Counted from the stretch's first letter, positions 32,101 through 42,993 are shown. The stretch: DNA of 64,000 bases from Nonomuraea typhae (GCF_009760925.1 NZ_VRLV01000007.1:372001-436000), one strand, 5' to 3'. A program made the numbers and translations. The notes: generated by a model from the letters alone, not told the origin.

Positions 32101-33518
32101 AGCACGCCCGCCGCCGACCGCAGGGCCAGGCCGGCGCCCAGGAGGACCACCATCGCGGCGGTGCCCAGCGGCGCCAGGCCGGACAGCCGGGCCGCGAGCC
32201 TGCGTCCCGCCGCCGCCCGGCGTTCCAGGCGGTCGGCCAGCTTGACCAGGAGCAGGCCGGTGGCGGTGAGGGTGGCGGCCATGCCCAGGCCGTAGGCGGC
32301 CACGAGCGCGACCCCGAACCAGGTACGGCCCAGCCCGATCGCGCCCAGGAGCACGATCAACGCCGACGGGCTCGGCACCAGCCCTCCGGCCACCCCCAAT
32401 CCCACCAGACCCCCTCGGTGGGAACCCTCCTCACGCTCGTGCCCGTGCCCATGCCCGTGGCCGTGGCCATGCCCGTGGCCATGTCCGTGGCTCTGGGTGC
32501 GGGCCGAGGTTCGGGCGGTGGTGAGCAGGCGGACGCCGATGGCCGCGATCAGCAGGCCGCTGGCCACGCCCAGCCACGCGAGCAGGGATTCGCCGGCCAG
32601 CGCGGTGAATCCGCTCAGCACCAGCCCCACCACGAGGACGGCGGCCGTGTGCGTGGCCGTCACCGTGGCGCCGACGGTGAGGGCGTCGCGCGGGCGGCCG
32701 CGGCGGCCGGCCAGGTAGGCGGCCATGATGGTCTTGCCGTGGCCCGGGATGAGCGCGTGCCCGGCGCCGAGGACCACGGCCAGGGCGAGCGCCAGCAGGC
32801 CCACCGGAAGCGTGAGGTCGTCGGTGCCGATCAGGTCGGTGAAGGTCCGGTCCAGGAAGGCCAGGGCCTCGCCGATCGGGCCGCCGGCCGGGGCGCCGCC
32901 CAGCGCGGGCGAGGCGGCGATCGGGCCGGCGGATCCCGGGGTGGCGGTGAAGGCGGCGGTGCGCTGGTTGAGGGGGTTGCTGAGCAGGTCCTCCGGGTAG
33001 GCGCGCAGTTCGTCGCTGATGCTGGCCGCCGGCGCGGTCGAGCCGGTCAGGGCGACCCCCTGCCCGATGGCGGTGATCTCCCGCCAGCCGATCCGCTCCT
33101 GCTCAAAACCATCCTCAAAAGCGATTTTTCCGGAAATGTCGCCGCTGAAGCGCAGCTCACACGTCAACCGGCTGGTCCGCAGCCCGCCCTGCCCCGGTTG
33201 GAAGGCGAACGACGCGGACGTCACCGACCACGGCGCCGCCGTACCCCTGACGGCCAGCCGCTGGGCGGCGGCCAGCGCCGCGCACCGCGCGGCGGCGTCC
33301 ACCGGCGCACCGGCCTGGAGGGTGGGCAGCTCGGCCAGGTCGACCACGGCCGTGTTCTCCACCCGGTCGGGGTGGACCCGCAGCCCGTTGTAGTGGTTCA
33401 CGGTGAAGTTCCCCAGCGGGTGGGCCGCGGCGGCCGCGGCGGGCCGGGCGATCAGAAGGAGGCCCGGAAGGGAGCAGAGCGCGACGGCCAGCACCGCCAG
33501 GATCCGGCGCAGTGTCAT
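32097..33518 (-). CDS. NicO-type nickel/cobalt transporter with an N-terminal ectodomain and His-rich loop
   Basis: A 473-residue membrane protein. A signal peptide (1-36) is followed by a ~170-residue extracytoplasmic domain starting 'HPLGNFTVNHYNGLRV', then six hydrophobic helices. Family motifs are 'GHALIPGHGKTIMAAYL' and 'GGLVPSPSALIVLL'. Between helices 3 and 4 lies a run of about nine His-Gly pairs, a likely metal-binding loop. ATG at 33518 has its ribosome site inside the upstream gene; the longer frame is a shadow. It overlaps the TPR gene by 4 bases. Nickel or cobalt efflux or uptake is expected, direction not known. Confidence 0.9.
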   Translation of the reverse strand: MTLRRILAVLAVALCSLPGLLLIARPAAAAAAHPLGNFTVNHYNGLRVHPDRVENTAVVDLAELPTLQAGAPVDAAARCAALAAAQRLAVRGTAAPWSVTSASFAFQPGQGGLRTSRLTCELRFSGDISGKIAFEDGFEQERIGWREITAIGQGVALTGSTAPAASISDELRAYPEDLLSNPLNQRTAAFTATPGSAGPIAASPALGGAPAGGPIGEALAFLDRTFTDLIGTDDLTLPVGLLALALAVVLGAGHALIPGHGKTIMAAYLAGRRGRPRDALTVGATVTATHTAAVLVVGLVLSGFTALAGESLLAWLGVASGLLIAAIGVRLLTTARTSARTQSHGHGHGHGHGHGHGHGHEREEGSHRGGLVGLGVAGGLVPSPSALIVLLGAIGLGRTWFGVALVAAYGLGMAATLTATGLLLVKLADRLERRAAAGRRLAARLSGLAPLGTAAMVVLLGAGLALRSAAGVL

Positions 33519-34723
33519 GAGAACCTCGCAAGGGCGGGAAGCTCGGGGTCGAAGGCCGGGTTGAGCCGCCCGGCCGTCGAGGTCGGACGCCGGCCGAGAG
33601 CGCGTTCGACCTCGGCGCGGTGGTGGAACAAGATGGCGTTGCGCCAGCCGGTGGCGGTCGCCTCCTTCGCGTACGGCAGTGCCTCGCGCGACCGCCCGGC
33701 CCGGTGCAGGGCCCAGGCGAGGGCGTCGGCGGCGACCGGGTTGGGGTTGCGGCCGTACTCGGCCCGGGCGAAGCGGACGGCGGCCTCGGGTGAGCCGTGA
33801 TCGGCTTCGAACTCGGCCCAGGTGAGGTCGTCGCGGACCCCGGCCTCGGCGTAGAGGTGCCGCTGGGCCCGCAGGAGCGTCCAGTCGGCGGGCATCCCGG
33901 CCTTGATGCGGGTCTCGCCCTGTTCCAGGAGGTATTGGGGGAGCGGCAGCCGGTTCACCACGCTCTGGTACAGGTCCAGCGCCTCCTGGAGGCGGCCGGA
34001 CAGGGCGGCGACCCGGGCGCTGCCCGCCATCGCGGGCACGTAGGCGGGCATCGCCTCGCGGGACCTCCGGTACCACGACTCCGCCCCGGTCAGGTCGCCG
34101 GAGCGCAGGGCCAGTTCGCCCAGGTAGTAGCGGGTGTAGGCGAGGTCGGCGGGCAGGAACGCCTCGGCGTGGGCGGTGGTCATGAGGCGAACCGCCCCCG
34201 CGTGGTCACCGGTCAGTTCGGCGGCGTAGGAGGCGCGGGTCAGGGAAGGGACGCCCGGGCGCAGGCTGAGCATCTTGTCCACGGCCTTGCCCGCCGCTGC
34301 CAGCTCGCCCAGTTGGGTGCGGGCGTCGGCCAGGATGCCGTAGGCGGTGGCGCCGTACGGGTTGGCGGTGATGGCCTGCTCGGCCAGCCGTACCGCCTGC
34401 TTGAACTCGTGGCGGCCGGCGGCCAGGGCGGCGCGGCCGGTGAGGACGGCGTCGTCGGCGGGCGCGAGCCGGGTGGCCGTGGCCAGGGCGCCCTCGGCCT
34501 TCGGGTAGTAGGCGGGGTCGCCGGTGACGCGGGCCTGGTCGATGTAGGTCATGCCGAGCTGGGCCCACGCGTGGTAGTCGCCGGGCACCCTGGCCAGGCG
34601 GGCCTGCAGCGTCTCCCTGACGGGCGCGGCGGCCGGCTCGGGGGCGGGGGCGGGCGGGGCGAACACCGCGTAGCCGGTCAGGGCCAGGGCTCCGGCCAGG
34701 GCGAGCGCGACGATCCAACGCAT
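33515..34723 (-). CDS. Exported tetratricopeptide-repeat protein
   Basis: A 402-residue protein with an N-terminal hydrophobic segment (1-22) that is a signal or anchor, then several TPR-like helical pairs ('DYHAWAQLGMTYIDQ', 'AEGALATATRLAP', 'QAVRLAEQAITANPYGATAYGILADA', 'DLTGAESWYRRSREAMP', 'EALPYAKEA'). It likely works outside the membrane as a protein-binding scaffold. It is coupled to the NicO gene by a 4-bp overlap and follows the DUF4331 gene after 153 bases, so the three probably act together. Confidence 0.87.
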   Translation of the reverse strand: MRWIVALALAGALALTGYAVFAPPAPAPEPAAAPVRETLQARLARVPGDYHAWAQLGMTYIDQARVTGDPAYYPKAEGALATATRLAPADDAVLTGRAALAAGRHEFKQAVRLAEQAITANPYGATAYGILADARTQLGELAAAGKAVDKMLSLRPGVPSLTRASYAAELTGDHAGAVRLMTTAHAEAFLPADLAYTRYYLGELALRSGDLTGAESWYRRSREAMPAYVPAMAGSARVAALSGRLQEALDLYQSVVNRLPLPQYLLEQGETRIKAGMPADWTLLRAQRHLYAEAGVRDDLTWAEFEADHGSPEAAVRFARAEYGRNPNPVAADALAWALHRAGRSREALPYAKEATATGWRNAILFHHRAEVERALGRRPTSTAGRLNPAFDPELPALARFS

Positions 34724-34876
34724 GACGAGCGGCTCCGTTCGAGGAGGTCCAAGCTGGGACCGGCTGGCCGCGACGGGGTGGGCGGCCAGCCGGTCGTACG
34801 GCGAGCGCTCGGGAGGCCGCGCCCGCCGGGAAGGACCGGCCGCCCCCGGAGAGCGGAGAGCGACCGGCCGGGAAGG

Positions 34877-36256
34877 TCAGCGCGTGTTCACCGCGACGTT
34901 GCTGGGCAACGGGATGTACGGGAACGTGGCGCCGAACGTCTTGTCGTTCTTGTCGACCTTGTCGGTCAGGGCCGGGATGAGCTTGCCGGAGACGGCGGCT
35001 CCGGCAATGGCCTGCAGTTCGATGTCCACGACGTCGTCGGACAGGCGGCGCCCGTTCGGGAAGCCCTGGAGGTCGCCGGCGAGCACGCCGAGCCGGTTCG
35101 GGTCCTTGGTGGGCGGGATGGACATGTTGAGCCGCAGCATCTCGGCGGGACGCAGCTTGCCGGCGTCCTTGTTGAGGGTCTGCGAGTTCAGGTCGGCCAT
35201 GATCGGGCCGTTGCCCTTGGCGATGCCGGTGAGGAAGATCTGGACCAGGTCGTTGCGGGGCGTGGCCGGCGCCTTGATCCCGTAGAAGGACTCCAGGAGC
35301 CTGGCGAGCTCGGGGTCGGTGACCCGCTTGACGAGGCCGGCCACGTCGGCGTCCTTCTCCGGGGGCAGGGCGTTGAAGGCGTCCTTCATCCCGGCGCCCG
35401 GAACGAGCTCGTTGACCAGCGGGTTGCCGAGCCGCGACACCTGGGCCCAGCCGCCGCCCGGCGTCTGCTTGTCCGTGGTGGACCAGACGCCGACGACCGG
35501 GTTGCGCTTGGCGTCACCCTTGAGCGCCAGGTCCGCGGCCGGGATCTGGAGACCCAGCGTGTGGACGTTGTAGCCCCTGAGGGTGTCGTTGCCGACCTTG
35601 GACAGGTCGCGGCCGTAGAGCAGGTCGAAGACCTCCAGCGCGAGGAAGAACGCCTCGTCGGACTGGCCGGCGAAGGTCTTGCCGCCGCCGGGCAGGCCGG
35701 TGATGGCCTGCGAGCGCAGCGTGCCGTAGTCGGGCATCGAGGCGGGGCCGACGTTGCTCGGCGCGGCGATGCCGTTGGCGACGAGGGTACGGCTGCCGCC
35801 GGGGGTGATCCGCTTGAGCGTGTAGCGCTGGCGGTAGAGGAGGTTCGGGTCGTCGAGGGAGGTGACGGGCCCGTTGTTGTAGAGGAAGGTGGTGTTGCCG
35901 CGCTTGTCGTCGTCGCGGAAGGTCCACTGGTAGACGATGTCCGGCTTGGCGTCACCGTCGTTGTCGATCTTGATGTTGTATCGCGACCTGGTGTCGAACG
36001 TGTAGAAGTTCGGGCCGCCCTGGGGCTCCTCGAAGGGGATCCAGTTGGACAGCAGGGTCACGGTGTCGGGCTTGTCCGGGCTGACGAACGCGTAGACGTC
36101 GGTGTTGTCGTTACGCGGGTCGCCCGAGATGGCCGGGGCCTCGCGGTGCGAGGACGTCATGCCGGGTTCGGTACGGAGCACGGCGAACGAGGAAGCGGTC
36201 AACGCCGCCGCTACGCCTAGCCCGACAAGGGCGCGCCGGTTGATCCGGAGCTCCAT
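34877..36256 (-). CDS. Secreted DUF4331 protein
   Basis: A 459-residue exported protein. Residues 1-~30 form a signal peptide with an Arg-Arg pair ('RINRRALVGLGVAAALTASS'), possibly Tat but without a perfect motif. Conserved DUF4331 elements: 'SSHREAPAISGDPRNDNTDVYAFVSPD' split across residues 35-62, 'NWIPFEEPQGGPNFYTFD', 'YNIKIDNDGDAKPDIVYQW' and a C-terminal 'GRRLSDDVVDIELQAIAG'. His and Asp residues near the N-terminus may bind metal. ATG at 36256 has AAAGGA upstream. First gene of the DUF4331-TPR-NicO block. Confidence 0.88.
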   Translation of the reverse strand: MELRINRRALVGLGVAAALTASSFAVLRTEPGMTSSHREAPAISGDPRNDNTDVYAFVSPDKPDTVTLLSNWIPFEEPQGGPNFYTFDTRSRYNIKIDNDGDAKPDIVYQWTFRDDDKRGNTTFLYNNGPVTSLDDPNLLYRQRYTLKRITPGGSRTLVANGIAAPSNVGPASMPDYGTLRSQAITGLPGGGKTFAGQSDEAFFLALEVFDLLYGRDLSKVGNDTLRGYNVHTLGLQIPAADLALKGDAKRNPVVGVWSTTDKQTPGGGWAQVSRLGNPLVNELVPGAGMKDAFNALPPEKDADVAGLVKRVTDPELARLLESFYGIKAPATPRNDLVQIFLTGIAKGNGPIMADLNSQTLNKDAGKLRPAEMLRLNMSIPPTKDPNRLGVLAGDLQGFPNGRRLSDDVVDIELQAIAGAAVSGKLIPALTDKVDKNDKTFGATFPYIPLPSNVAVNTR

Positions 36257-36355
36257 GTTCGGTCCTTTCAGAGTCGGTCCTGGTCGAGGTTCCGGCCGGG
36301 TTCCTCGACGGCCTATTCGCGCGACTACTCCCCGGGGATGAGAAGTCAATGAAAG

Positions 36356-36384
36356 TTGACATACTTAGGTCGTCAATTTAGGTT
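36356..36384 (+). promoter_or_regulatory. Promoter with overlapping inverted repeat, ABC exporter gene
   Basis: TTGACA (36356-36361) and TAGGTT (36379-36384) with 17 bases between them make a good vegetative promoter. TTGAC (36356-36360) and GTCAA (36372-36376) form an inverted repeat over it, a natural operator. A further TTGACGG follows at 36383. The regulator is not adjacent. Confidence 0.65.
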
Positions 36385-36446
36385 GACGGGTGCGGATTGT
36401 CGCCGCTGGATCGTTGGACGAATCGGAAATATCTGGAAGGGGAAAG

Positions 36447-38180
36447 ATGGACGACGACGCTGGGGGAAAGGCACCGATGCGGGTGCTGATCGGGTACCTC
36501 CGCCCGCATCGGTGGATCCTGGTGCTGGGCGGCGTGCTCAGCCTGGTCGGCTCGGCGGCGGGCCTGGCCATGCCGCTGCTGGCCAAATACGTGGTGGACG
36601 CCTTCGGCGCCAAGCAGTCCATGGCCGCGCCGCTGATCGGGCTGACCGTGGCCGTCGTCGTCGGCGCGGTCGTCTCCGCCGGCGGCAGCTACCTCATGGA
36701 GCGCACCGGCGAGGGCATCGTCCTCGGCGCGCGGCGCAGGCTCGTCGACCGCCTGCTGCGGCTGCGCGTGGCCGACGTGGACCGGCTCAAGCCCGGCGAC
36801 CTGCTGTCGCGGGTGACCGGTGACACGACGCTGCTGCGCTCGGTGCTCACCAACGGCATCGTCGACTCCATCGGCTCGGTCTTCATGCTCGTCGGCGCCA
36901 TCGTGATGATGGCCGCCATGGACGGCATCCTGCTGCTGGTCACGCTGCTGGTCGTGGTGGTCATCGGCGGCCTGGTCGCACTGATCATGCCGAAGATCCA
37001 GCGGGCCCAGCACCAGGCGCAGGAGGCAGTCGGCGAGATGGGCGCCGTGCTTGACCGGGCGCTGCAGGCGTACCGCACGGTCAAGGCCAGCGGCGCGGAG
37101 GGCCGTGAGGTGGAGGTCGTCGGCGAGGCCGCGCGGCGGGCGCGCGATCGCGGCCTGCAGGTGGCCGGGTGGACCTCGCTGGCGGGCGTGGCGACGTGGA
37201 TGACGGTGCAGATCGCCTTCCTGTGCGTGCTCGCCGTCGGCGGCGCCCGCGTGGCCTCGGGCGCGTTGGAGGTCTCCTCGCTGATCGCCTTCCTGCTCTA
37301 CCTGTTCTACCTGGTCGCGCCGATCGGGCAACTGGTCGAGGGCGCCGTGCAACTGCAGAACGGCCTGGCCGCGCTCAAGCGCATCCGGGAGATCGAGGAC
37401 CTGCCCGGCGAGCCCGACACCCCGTTGACCGAACAGCGGGGCGAGCCGGTCGGGGTGAGCTTCGAGAGCGTGGTCTTCCAGTACGGCGAGGACCGCGAGA
37501 CGGTGCACAAGGACGTCACCTTCGAGGTCCCGCCGGGCGGCCTGACCGCGCTCGTGGGACCCTCGGGCGCCGGCAAGTCCACGGTCTTCGCGCTGCTGGA
37601 GCGCTTCTACGACCACCAGGGCGGGACGATCACGGTCGGTGGCCGGGAGATCCGCGACTGGCCGCTCGGCGACCTGCGCGCCGCGCTCGGCTACGTCGAG
37701 CAGGACGCCCCGGTGCTGGCCGGCACCCTGCGGGAGAACCTGCTGTTCGCCGCCCAGGACGCCTCCGAGGAGGAACTGTGGCGGGCCATCCGCCGTACCC
37801 GCCTCGACGACCTCGTCTCCCGGCTCCCCGAGGGCCTGGAGACCGCGGTCGGGCACCGCGGCGTGCTGCTGTCCGGCGGCGAGCGGCAGCGGGTGGCGAT
37901 CGCCCGCGCGCTGCTGCGCAAGCCCCGGCTGCTGCTGCTCGACGAGGCCACCTCGCAGCTGGACGCGGTCAACGAGCTGCGCCTGCGCGAGGTCATCGCC
38001 GAGGTGGCCACGGAGACGACCGTGCTGGTCATCGCGCACCGCCTCTCCACCGTCACCAACGCCGACAGGATCGTGGTGATGGAGGCGGGCGAGGTGCGCG
38101 CGGTCGGCACACATGACGAGCTCGTCGGCGCCGACGAGCTCTACCGCGAACTGGCCGCCACCCAGTTCCTGGTGAGCTAG
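36447..38180 (+). CDS. ABC exporter, fused permease and ATPase
   Basis: A 577-residue half-transporter. An N-terminal six-helix membrane domain (about 20-310) precedes the nucleotide-binding domain: Walker A 'VGPSGAGKST', signature 'LSGGERQRVAIARAL', Walker B 'RLLLLDEATSQLD' and switch His in 'VIAHRLSTV'. It should work as a homodimer exporting a lipophilic compound or drug; substrate unknown. ATG at 36447 has GGAAGGGGAAAG just upstream; a GTG at 36390 would add 19 residues and leave little leader after the promoter at 36384. Confidence 0.93.
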   Translation: MDDDAGGKAPMRVLIGYLRPHRWILVLGGVLSLVGSAAGLAMPLLAKYVVDAFGAKQSMAAPLIGLTVAVVVGAVVSAGGSYLMERTGEGIVLGARRRLVDRLLRLRVADVDRLKPGDLLSRVTGDTTLLRSVLTNGIVDSIGSVFMLVGAIVMMAAMDGILLLVTLLVVVVIGGLVALIMPKIQRAQHQAQEAVGEMGAVLDRALQAYRTVKASGAEGREVEVVGEAARRARDRGLQVAGWTSLAGVATWMTVQIAFLCVLAVGGARVASGALEVSSLIAFLLYLFYLVAPIGQLVEGAVQLQNGLAALKRIREIEDLPGEPDTPLTEQRGEPVGVSFESVVFQYGEDRETVHKDVTFEVPPGGLTALVGPSGAGKSTVFALLERFYDHQGGTITVGGREIRDWPLGDLRAALGYVEQDAPVLAGTLRENLLFAAQDASEEELWRAIRRTRLDDLVSRLPEGLETAVGHRGVLLSGGERQRVAIARALLRKPRLLLLDEATSQLDAVNELRLREVIAEVATETTVLVIAHRLSTVTNADRIVVMEAGEVRAVGTHDELVGADELYRELAATQFLVS

Positions 38181-38212
38181 CCGGTCCGAGCTGTACTCTT
38201 CGAGTGACATAG

Positions 38213-38229
38213 GTGAATATGTTCATTCA
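38213..38229. promoter_or_regulatory. hut operator, copy 1 (before hutU)
   Basis: GTGAATATGTTCATTCA contains TGAAT-N6-ATTCA. The same 17 bases except two occur before the amidohydrolase-hutF-hutI block at 44182-44198. It ends 11 bases before the hutU start, overlapping the ribosome-binding region, so a bound protein would block initiation or elongation. Confidence 0.75.
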
Positions 38230-38240
38230 GAGGAGTCTTC

Positions 38241-39890
<1,650 letters not shown>

Positions 39891-39952
39891 ACTCCGGTCC
39901 ACATGCTGGGATACGCGGGATGAGATCCGGGACGGATGGGGTTGGAGGTGGA

Positions 39953-40774
39953 GTGAGGCATTCCGGGCTGGAGGCGCTGCTCGACGGGCGGCGCCTGTCG
40001 CCTGTGCAACGGCGGATCGCCCTCTACCTGTCCGAGCACCTCGACGATGCGATCTTCCTGTCCAGCGTCGAACTGGCCGAGCGGGCCGGGGTCAGCCAGC
40101 CGTCGGTGACCCGGTTCGCGATGGTGCTCGGGTTCGCCGGGTATCCGGAGCTCAGGCAGGCGTTGCGGCCCCTGGTGCTGGGCGGCGGGAGGTCGCAGGA
40201 GGACACCCTGCTGCGTACCGCGATCGACGACGAGATCCGCAACCTCACCATGGTCCGCGAGCGCCTCGGCAGCCTGCCGATCAAGGAGCTGGGCGAGGCG
40301 CTGGCCGCCACCGAGCCGCTGCCGGTGCTGGGGTTGCGGGTCTCCTCCGGGCTGGCCACGACCTTCGCCTACTACGCCCGGCGCATCCATCCCGACGTGC
40401 GGCTGCTGGTGCACGGCGGCTCCGAGCTGATCGACGGGCTGCACGCCGCGCGCCGGGCGGGTGCCGGGTGGGTGCTGGGCGTGGTGCTGCCCAGGTATCC
40501 GGCGGAAGCCGTACAGGCCCTGGAATATGCGGAGAAGGCCGGGCTGCGCACGGCGGTCATCACCGACCGGCCCGGGTTCCCCGCCGAGGTCGTGCTCGAC
40601 GCCCCGGTCGGGGAGCGGCTGGTCTTCGACTCCCACGCCGCGCCGCTCGCGCTGGCCATGGCCCTGGTCGAGGCCATGGCCGACGCGGCGCCGCTGCGCA
40701 CGCAGGCGCGGCTGGAGGAGTACGAGAAGATGACCGAGGAGACGGGCACGTTCTCAGCCGGCCAGACGCCGTAG
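39953..40774 (+). CDS. RpiR/MurR-family transcriptional regulator, candidate hut regulator
   Basis: A 273-residue protein. The N-terminal ~75 residues form an RpiR-type helix-turn-helix ('LSPVQRRIALYLSEHLDDAI', 'RAGVSQPSVTRFAMVLGFAGYPEL'), followed by a SIS-like sugar/effector domain (about 120-260, 'VLGLRVSSGLATTFAYYARR'). GTG at 39953 with GGAGG upstream is preferred; an ATG at 39920 would add 11 residues. Position right after hutU, and the shared operator before both hut blocks, make it the likely regulator of histidine use. In this family the domain usually binds sugar phosphates, so the effector here is open. Confidence 0.88.
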   Translation: MRHSGLEALLDGRRLSPVQRRIALYLSEHLDDAIFLSSVELAERAGVSQPSVTRFAMVLGFAGYPELRQALRPLVLGGGRSQEDTLLRTAIDDEIRNLTMVRERLGSLPIKELGEALAATEPLPVLGLRVSSGLATTFAYYARRIHPDVRLLVHGGSELIDGLHAARRAGAGWVLGVVLPRYPAEAVQALEYAEKAGLRTAVITDRPGFPAEVVLDAPVGERLVFDSHAAPLALAMALVEAMADAAPLRTQARLEEYEKMTEETGTFSAGQTP

Positions 40775-41503
40775 CGACCGCACCGACCAGGTGACGGTGA
40801 GGGCGGCCAGCGCCGCCATAATGGCGAAGGCCAGCGGCACCGACAGGTCGGTGAAGTGGCCCGCGAACAGGGCGCGGCCCGCCTCCACCGGGTGGTAGAA
40901 GGGCGTGAACCAGGCGACCCTCTCCAGCCAGGAAGGGCCGAAGGCCATCGGCAGCAGCGCGCCCGACAGCAACATCAGCGGCAGCGCGAAGAACTGCATG
41001 ATCTGCCCCATGGCGTTCTCGTCGCGCAGGCTCAGCGCCAGGCCGTAGGCCACGCCGGCGGAGAACAGGCCGGTGACGGCCAGCAGGGCCAGCGTGAGCA
41101 GCAGGCCGGCGGGGCTCACCCGCATCCCCATGACCACCGCCATGAGCATGACGATGCTCGACTGGATGATCAGCACGAGCACGTCGCGCAGCATCCGGCC
41201 GAGGACGATCGCCGGGCGCCTGACCGGGCTGACCGCGATCCGCTCCAGCACGCCGCTGCGCAGTTCGTAGATCGTGCCGTAGGCGACGCTCATGGTGCCG
41301 AACAGGGCGGTGATCACCAGCATGCCGGGGGCGAAACTGGTCAGGGCCTCGCCCAGGCGGCCGTCGAAGCGGGTGCCGGCGAACAGCGGGCCGAACAACA
41401 GCAGATACATCACCGGCTGCGCGATGCCGAACAACGGCCAGATCGGGTTGCGCAGGGTGTTCCTGACCTCGTAGGAGAAGAACAGCGAGACGTCGCGGAT
41501 CAT
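40754..41503 (-). CDS. ABC-2 type transporter permease (DrrB-like)
   Basis: A 249-residue membrane protein with six hydrophobic helices and the DrrB-type pattern 'NPIWPLFGIAQPVMYLLLFG' and 'SGVLERIAVSPVRRPAIVLGR'. ATG at 41503; a longer frame is a shadow of the ATPase gene. It overlaps the ATPase gene by 4 bases and its 3' end overlaps that of the RpiR-type gene by 21 bases. Together with the ATPase it makes a drug or lipid exporter. Confidence 0.93.
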   Translation of the reverse strand: MIRDVSLFFSYEVRNTLRNPIWPLFGIAQPVMYLLLFGPLFAGTRFDGRLGEALTSFAPGMLVITALFGTMSVAYGTIYELRSGVLERIAVSPVRRPAIVLGRMLRDVLVLIIQSSIVMLMAVVMGMRVSPAGLLLTLALLAVTGLFSAGVAYGLALSLRDENAMGQIMQFFALPLMLLSGALLPMAFGPSWLERVAWFTPFYHPVEAGRALFAGHFTDLSVPLAFAIMAALAALTVTWSVRSLRRLAG

Positions 41504-42453
41504 GCGGCGGCCCCCGTGTCCCTGAGCGAGCGCCCGGTCTTGGCCAGGAAGACGTCGTCCAGCGTCGAGCGGTCCAGCGCGATCGAGCGCAGGTCCAGGC
41601 GTTCCTCCTCGAGCCTTCTGAGCAGGGAGGGCAGCATGTGCTCGCCGTCGTCCAGATAGACGCGGAGCACATCGTCGTCGACGCGGACGCCGCGGGCCAG
41701 CGAGCCCAGGGTCTCGGCCGCCCGGCCCGGCTCGTCCAGGCGCAGGGTGACGACGTCGCCGGAGACCTCGCGCTTGAGGTCGGACGGCGTCCCCTCGGCC
41801 ACGACCACGCCGTGGTCCACGATCGCCAGCCGGTCGCACAGGGCGTCGGCCTCGTCGAGGTAGTGGGTGCTGAGCAGCACGCTGGTGCCCTGCTCGCGCA
41901 GTTCCCTGATGCGGTCCCACAGGTTGGCCCGGTTCTGGGGGTCGAGGCCGGTGGTGGGCTCGTCCAGGAAGATCAGCGGGGGCGCGTGCACCAGGCCGAG
42001 CGCGATGGCCACCCGCCGCTTCTGCCCGCCCGACAGGGTACGGCCCGGCCGATCGGCCAGCTCCAGCAGGTCGAACCGGCGCAGAACCTCCTCGGCCGCC
42101 TGGCCGGGGGCGTCGACGCCGTAGATCTTGGCCGCGAAGACGACCTGGGCCCGGGGTGTCCGCCATTCCTCCACCCCGCCGGCCTGGGAGACGTACCCCA
42201 GGTTGCGCCGGACGCCGGCGGGGTCCTTGAGCAGGTCGTGGCCGGCGACGACCGCGTGACCGGAGTCGGGCACGATCAGCGTGGCCAGCATCCTGATCGT
42301 CGTCGTCTTGCCTGCCCCGTTGGGGCCGAGCACCCCGAAGATCTCGCCCTTCTTCACCGCGAGGTCCACGCCTCTGACCGCTTCGACGGTCTGCGGGCCC
42401 TTGCGGCTTCGTGTGGTGAAGGTCTTTCTTAAGTCAGTGGCTTCGATGATCAC
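41500..42453 (-). CDS. ABC transporter ATP-binding protein (DrrA-like)
   Basis: A 317-residue ATPase. Walker A 'LGPNGAGKTTTIRML', signature 'LSGGQKRRVAIALGL', Walker B 'PLIFLDEPTTGLDP', switch His in 'STHYLDEAD'. The C-terminal ~80 residues are the DrrA-type extension. GTG at 42453 has GGAGAAAA upstream. It follows the PadR gene by 8 bases, so padR, the ATPase and the permease are one unit, and the exporter is probably induced by its substrate through the PadR repressor. Confidence 0.94.
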   Translation of the reverse strand: MIIEATDLRKTFTTRSRKGPQTVEAVRGVDLAVKKGEIFGVLGPNGAGKTTTIRMLATLIVPDSGHAVVAGHDLLKDPAGVRRNLGYVSQAGGVEEWRTPRAQVVFAAKIYGVDAPGQAAEEVLRRFDLLELADRPGRTLSGGQKRRVAIALGLVHAPPLIFLDEPTTGLDPQNRANLWDRIRELREQGTSVLLSTHYLDEADALCDRLAIVDHGVVVAEGTPSDLKREVSGDVVTLRLDEPGRAAETLGSLARGVRVDDDVLRVYLDDGEHMLPSLLRRLEEERLDLRSIALDRSTLDDVFLAKTGRSLRDTGAAA

Positions 42454-42461
42454 TTTTCTCC

Positions 42462-42992
42462 TCAGGGAAGATCGTCGTCTTCCACCTTCTTCAGGGCCTC
42501 CTGGCACCAGGCGAGCTGGGCCTGGAGCATGCCCGTGCTGAGCTTGAGGTTCTCGTCGATGTGCCGGGGCACGCCGTACCTCTGCTTGGAGCCGATGGCC
42601 CGCTCCATCATCGATATGGAGTTCTTGAGCTGCTCCTGGCGGGCACGGAGCGCGCTGAGCAGGTCGGCCTTGGCGAGCCGGTCCATGAACGTCATCGCCA
42701 CCTGGAACGGGTCCACGATGGGCTTGATGTCGAACCAGAACGTCATGAGCAGCCGGTGGAACTCGAAGCGGCCGTCGTCGTTGAGCGCGTAGACGACCTT
42801 GCCGCCCTTGCCGCTCTCCACCACGTCCAGCAGGCCCTCGTCGGCCATTTTCGACAGACCGTGGTAGATCGACCCATAGGCCACATTGGCCCACGTGTCC
42901 GCGCCCATCATCTCCAGTTGCCGCCGAACTTGGTAACCGTTCAGCGGGCCGTCGAGCAGGGTGCCGAGGATGAGGACGCGGGTCGAAGACAT
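42462..42992 (-). CDS. PadR-family transcriptional regulator
   Basis: A 176-residue repressor with an N-terminal winged helix ('MSSTRVLILGTLLDGPLNGY', 'VAYGSIYHGLSKMADEGLLD', 'KVVYALNDDGR') and a C-terminal four-helix dimerisation part (Vir_act_alpha_C). ATG at 42992; a longer frame is antisense to the SDR gene. Palindromic TCAAATTTGA and CTCAA/TTGAG repeats overlap its own start, so it likely represses itself, the DrrAB-like exporter and perhaps the divergent SDR gene. Confidence 0.93.
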   Translation of the reverse strand: MSSTRVLILGTLLDGPLNGYQVRRQLEMMGADTWANVAYGSIYHGLSKMADEGLLDVVESGKGGKVVYALNDDGRFEFHRLLMTFWFDIKPIVDPFQVAMTFMDRLAKADLLSALRARQEQLKNSISMMERAIGSKQRYGVPRHIDENLKLSTGMLQAQLAWCQEALKKVEDDDLP

Positions 42993-42993
42993 G

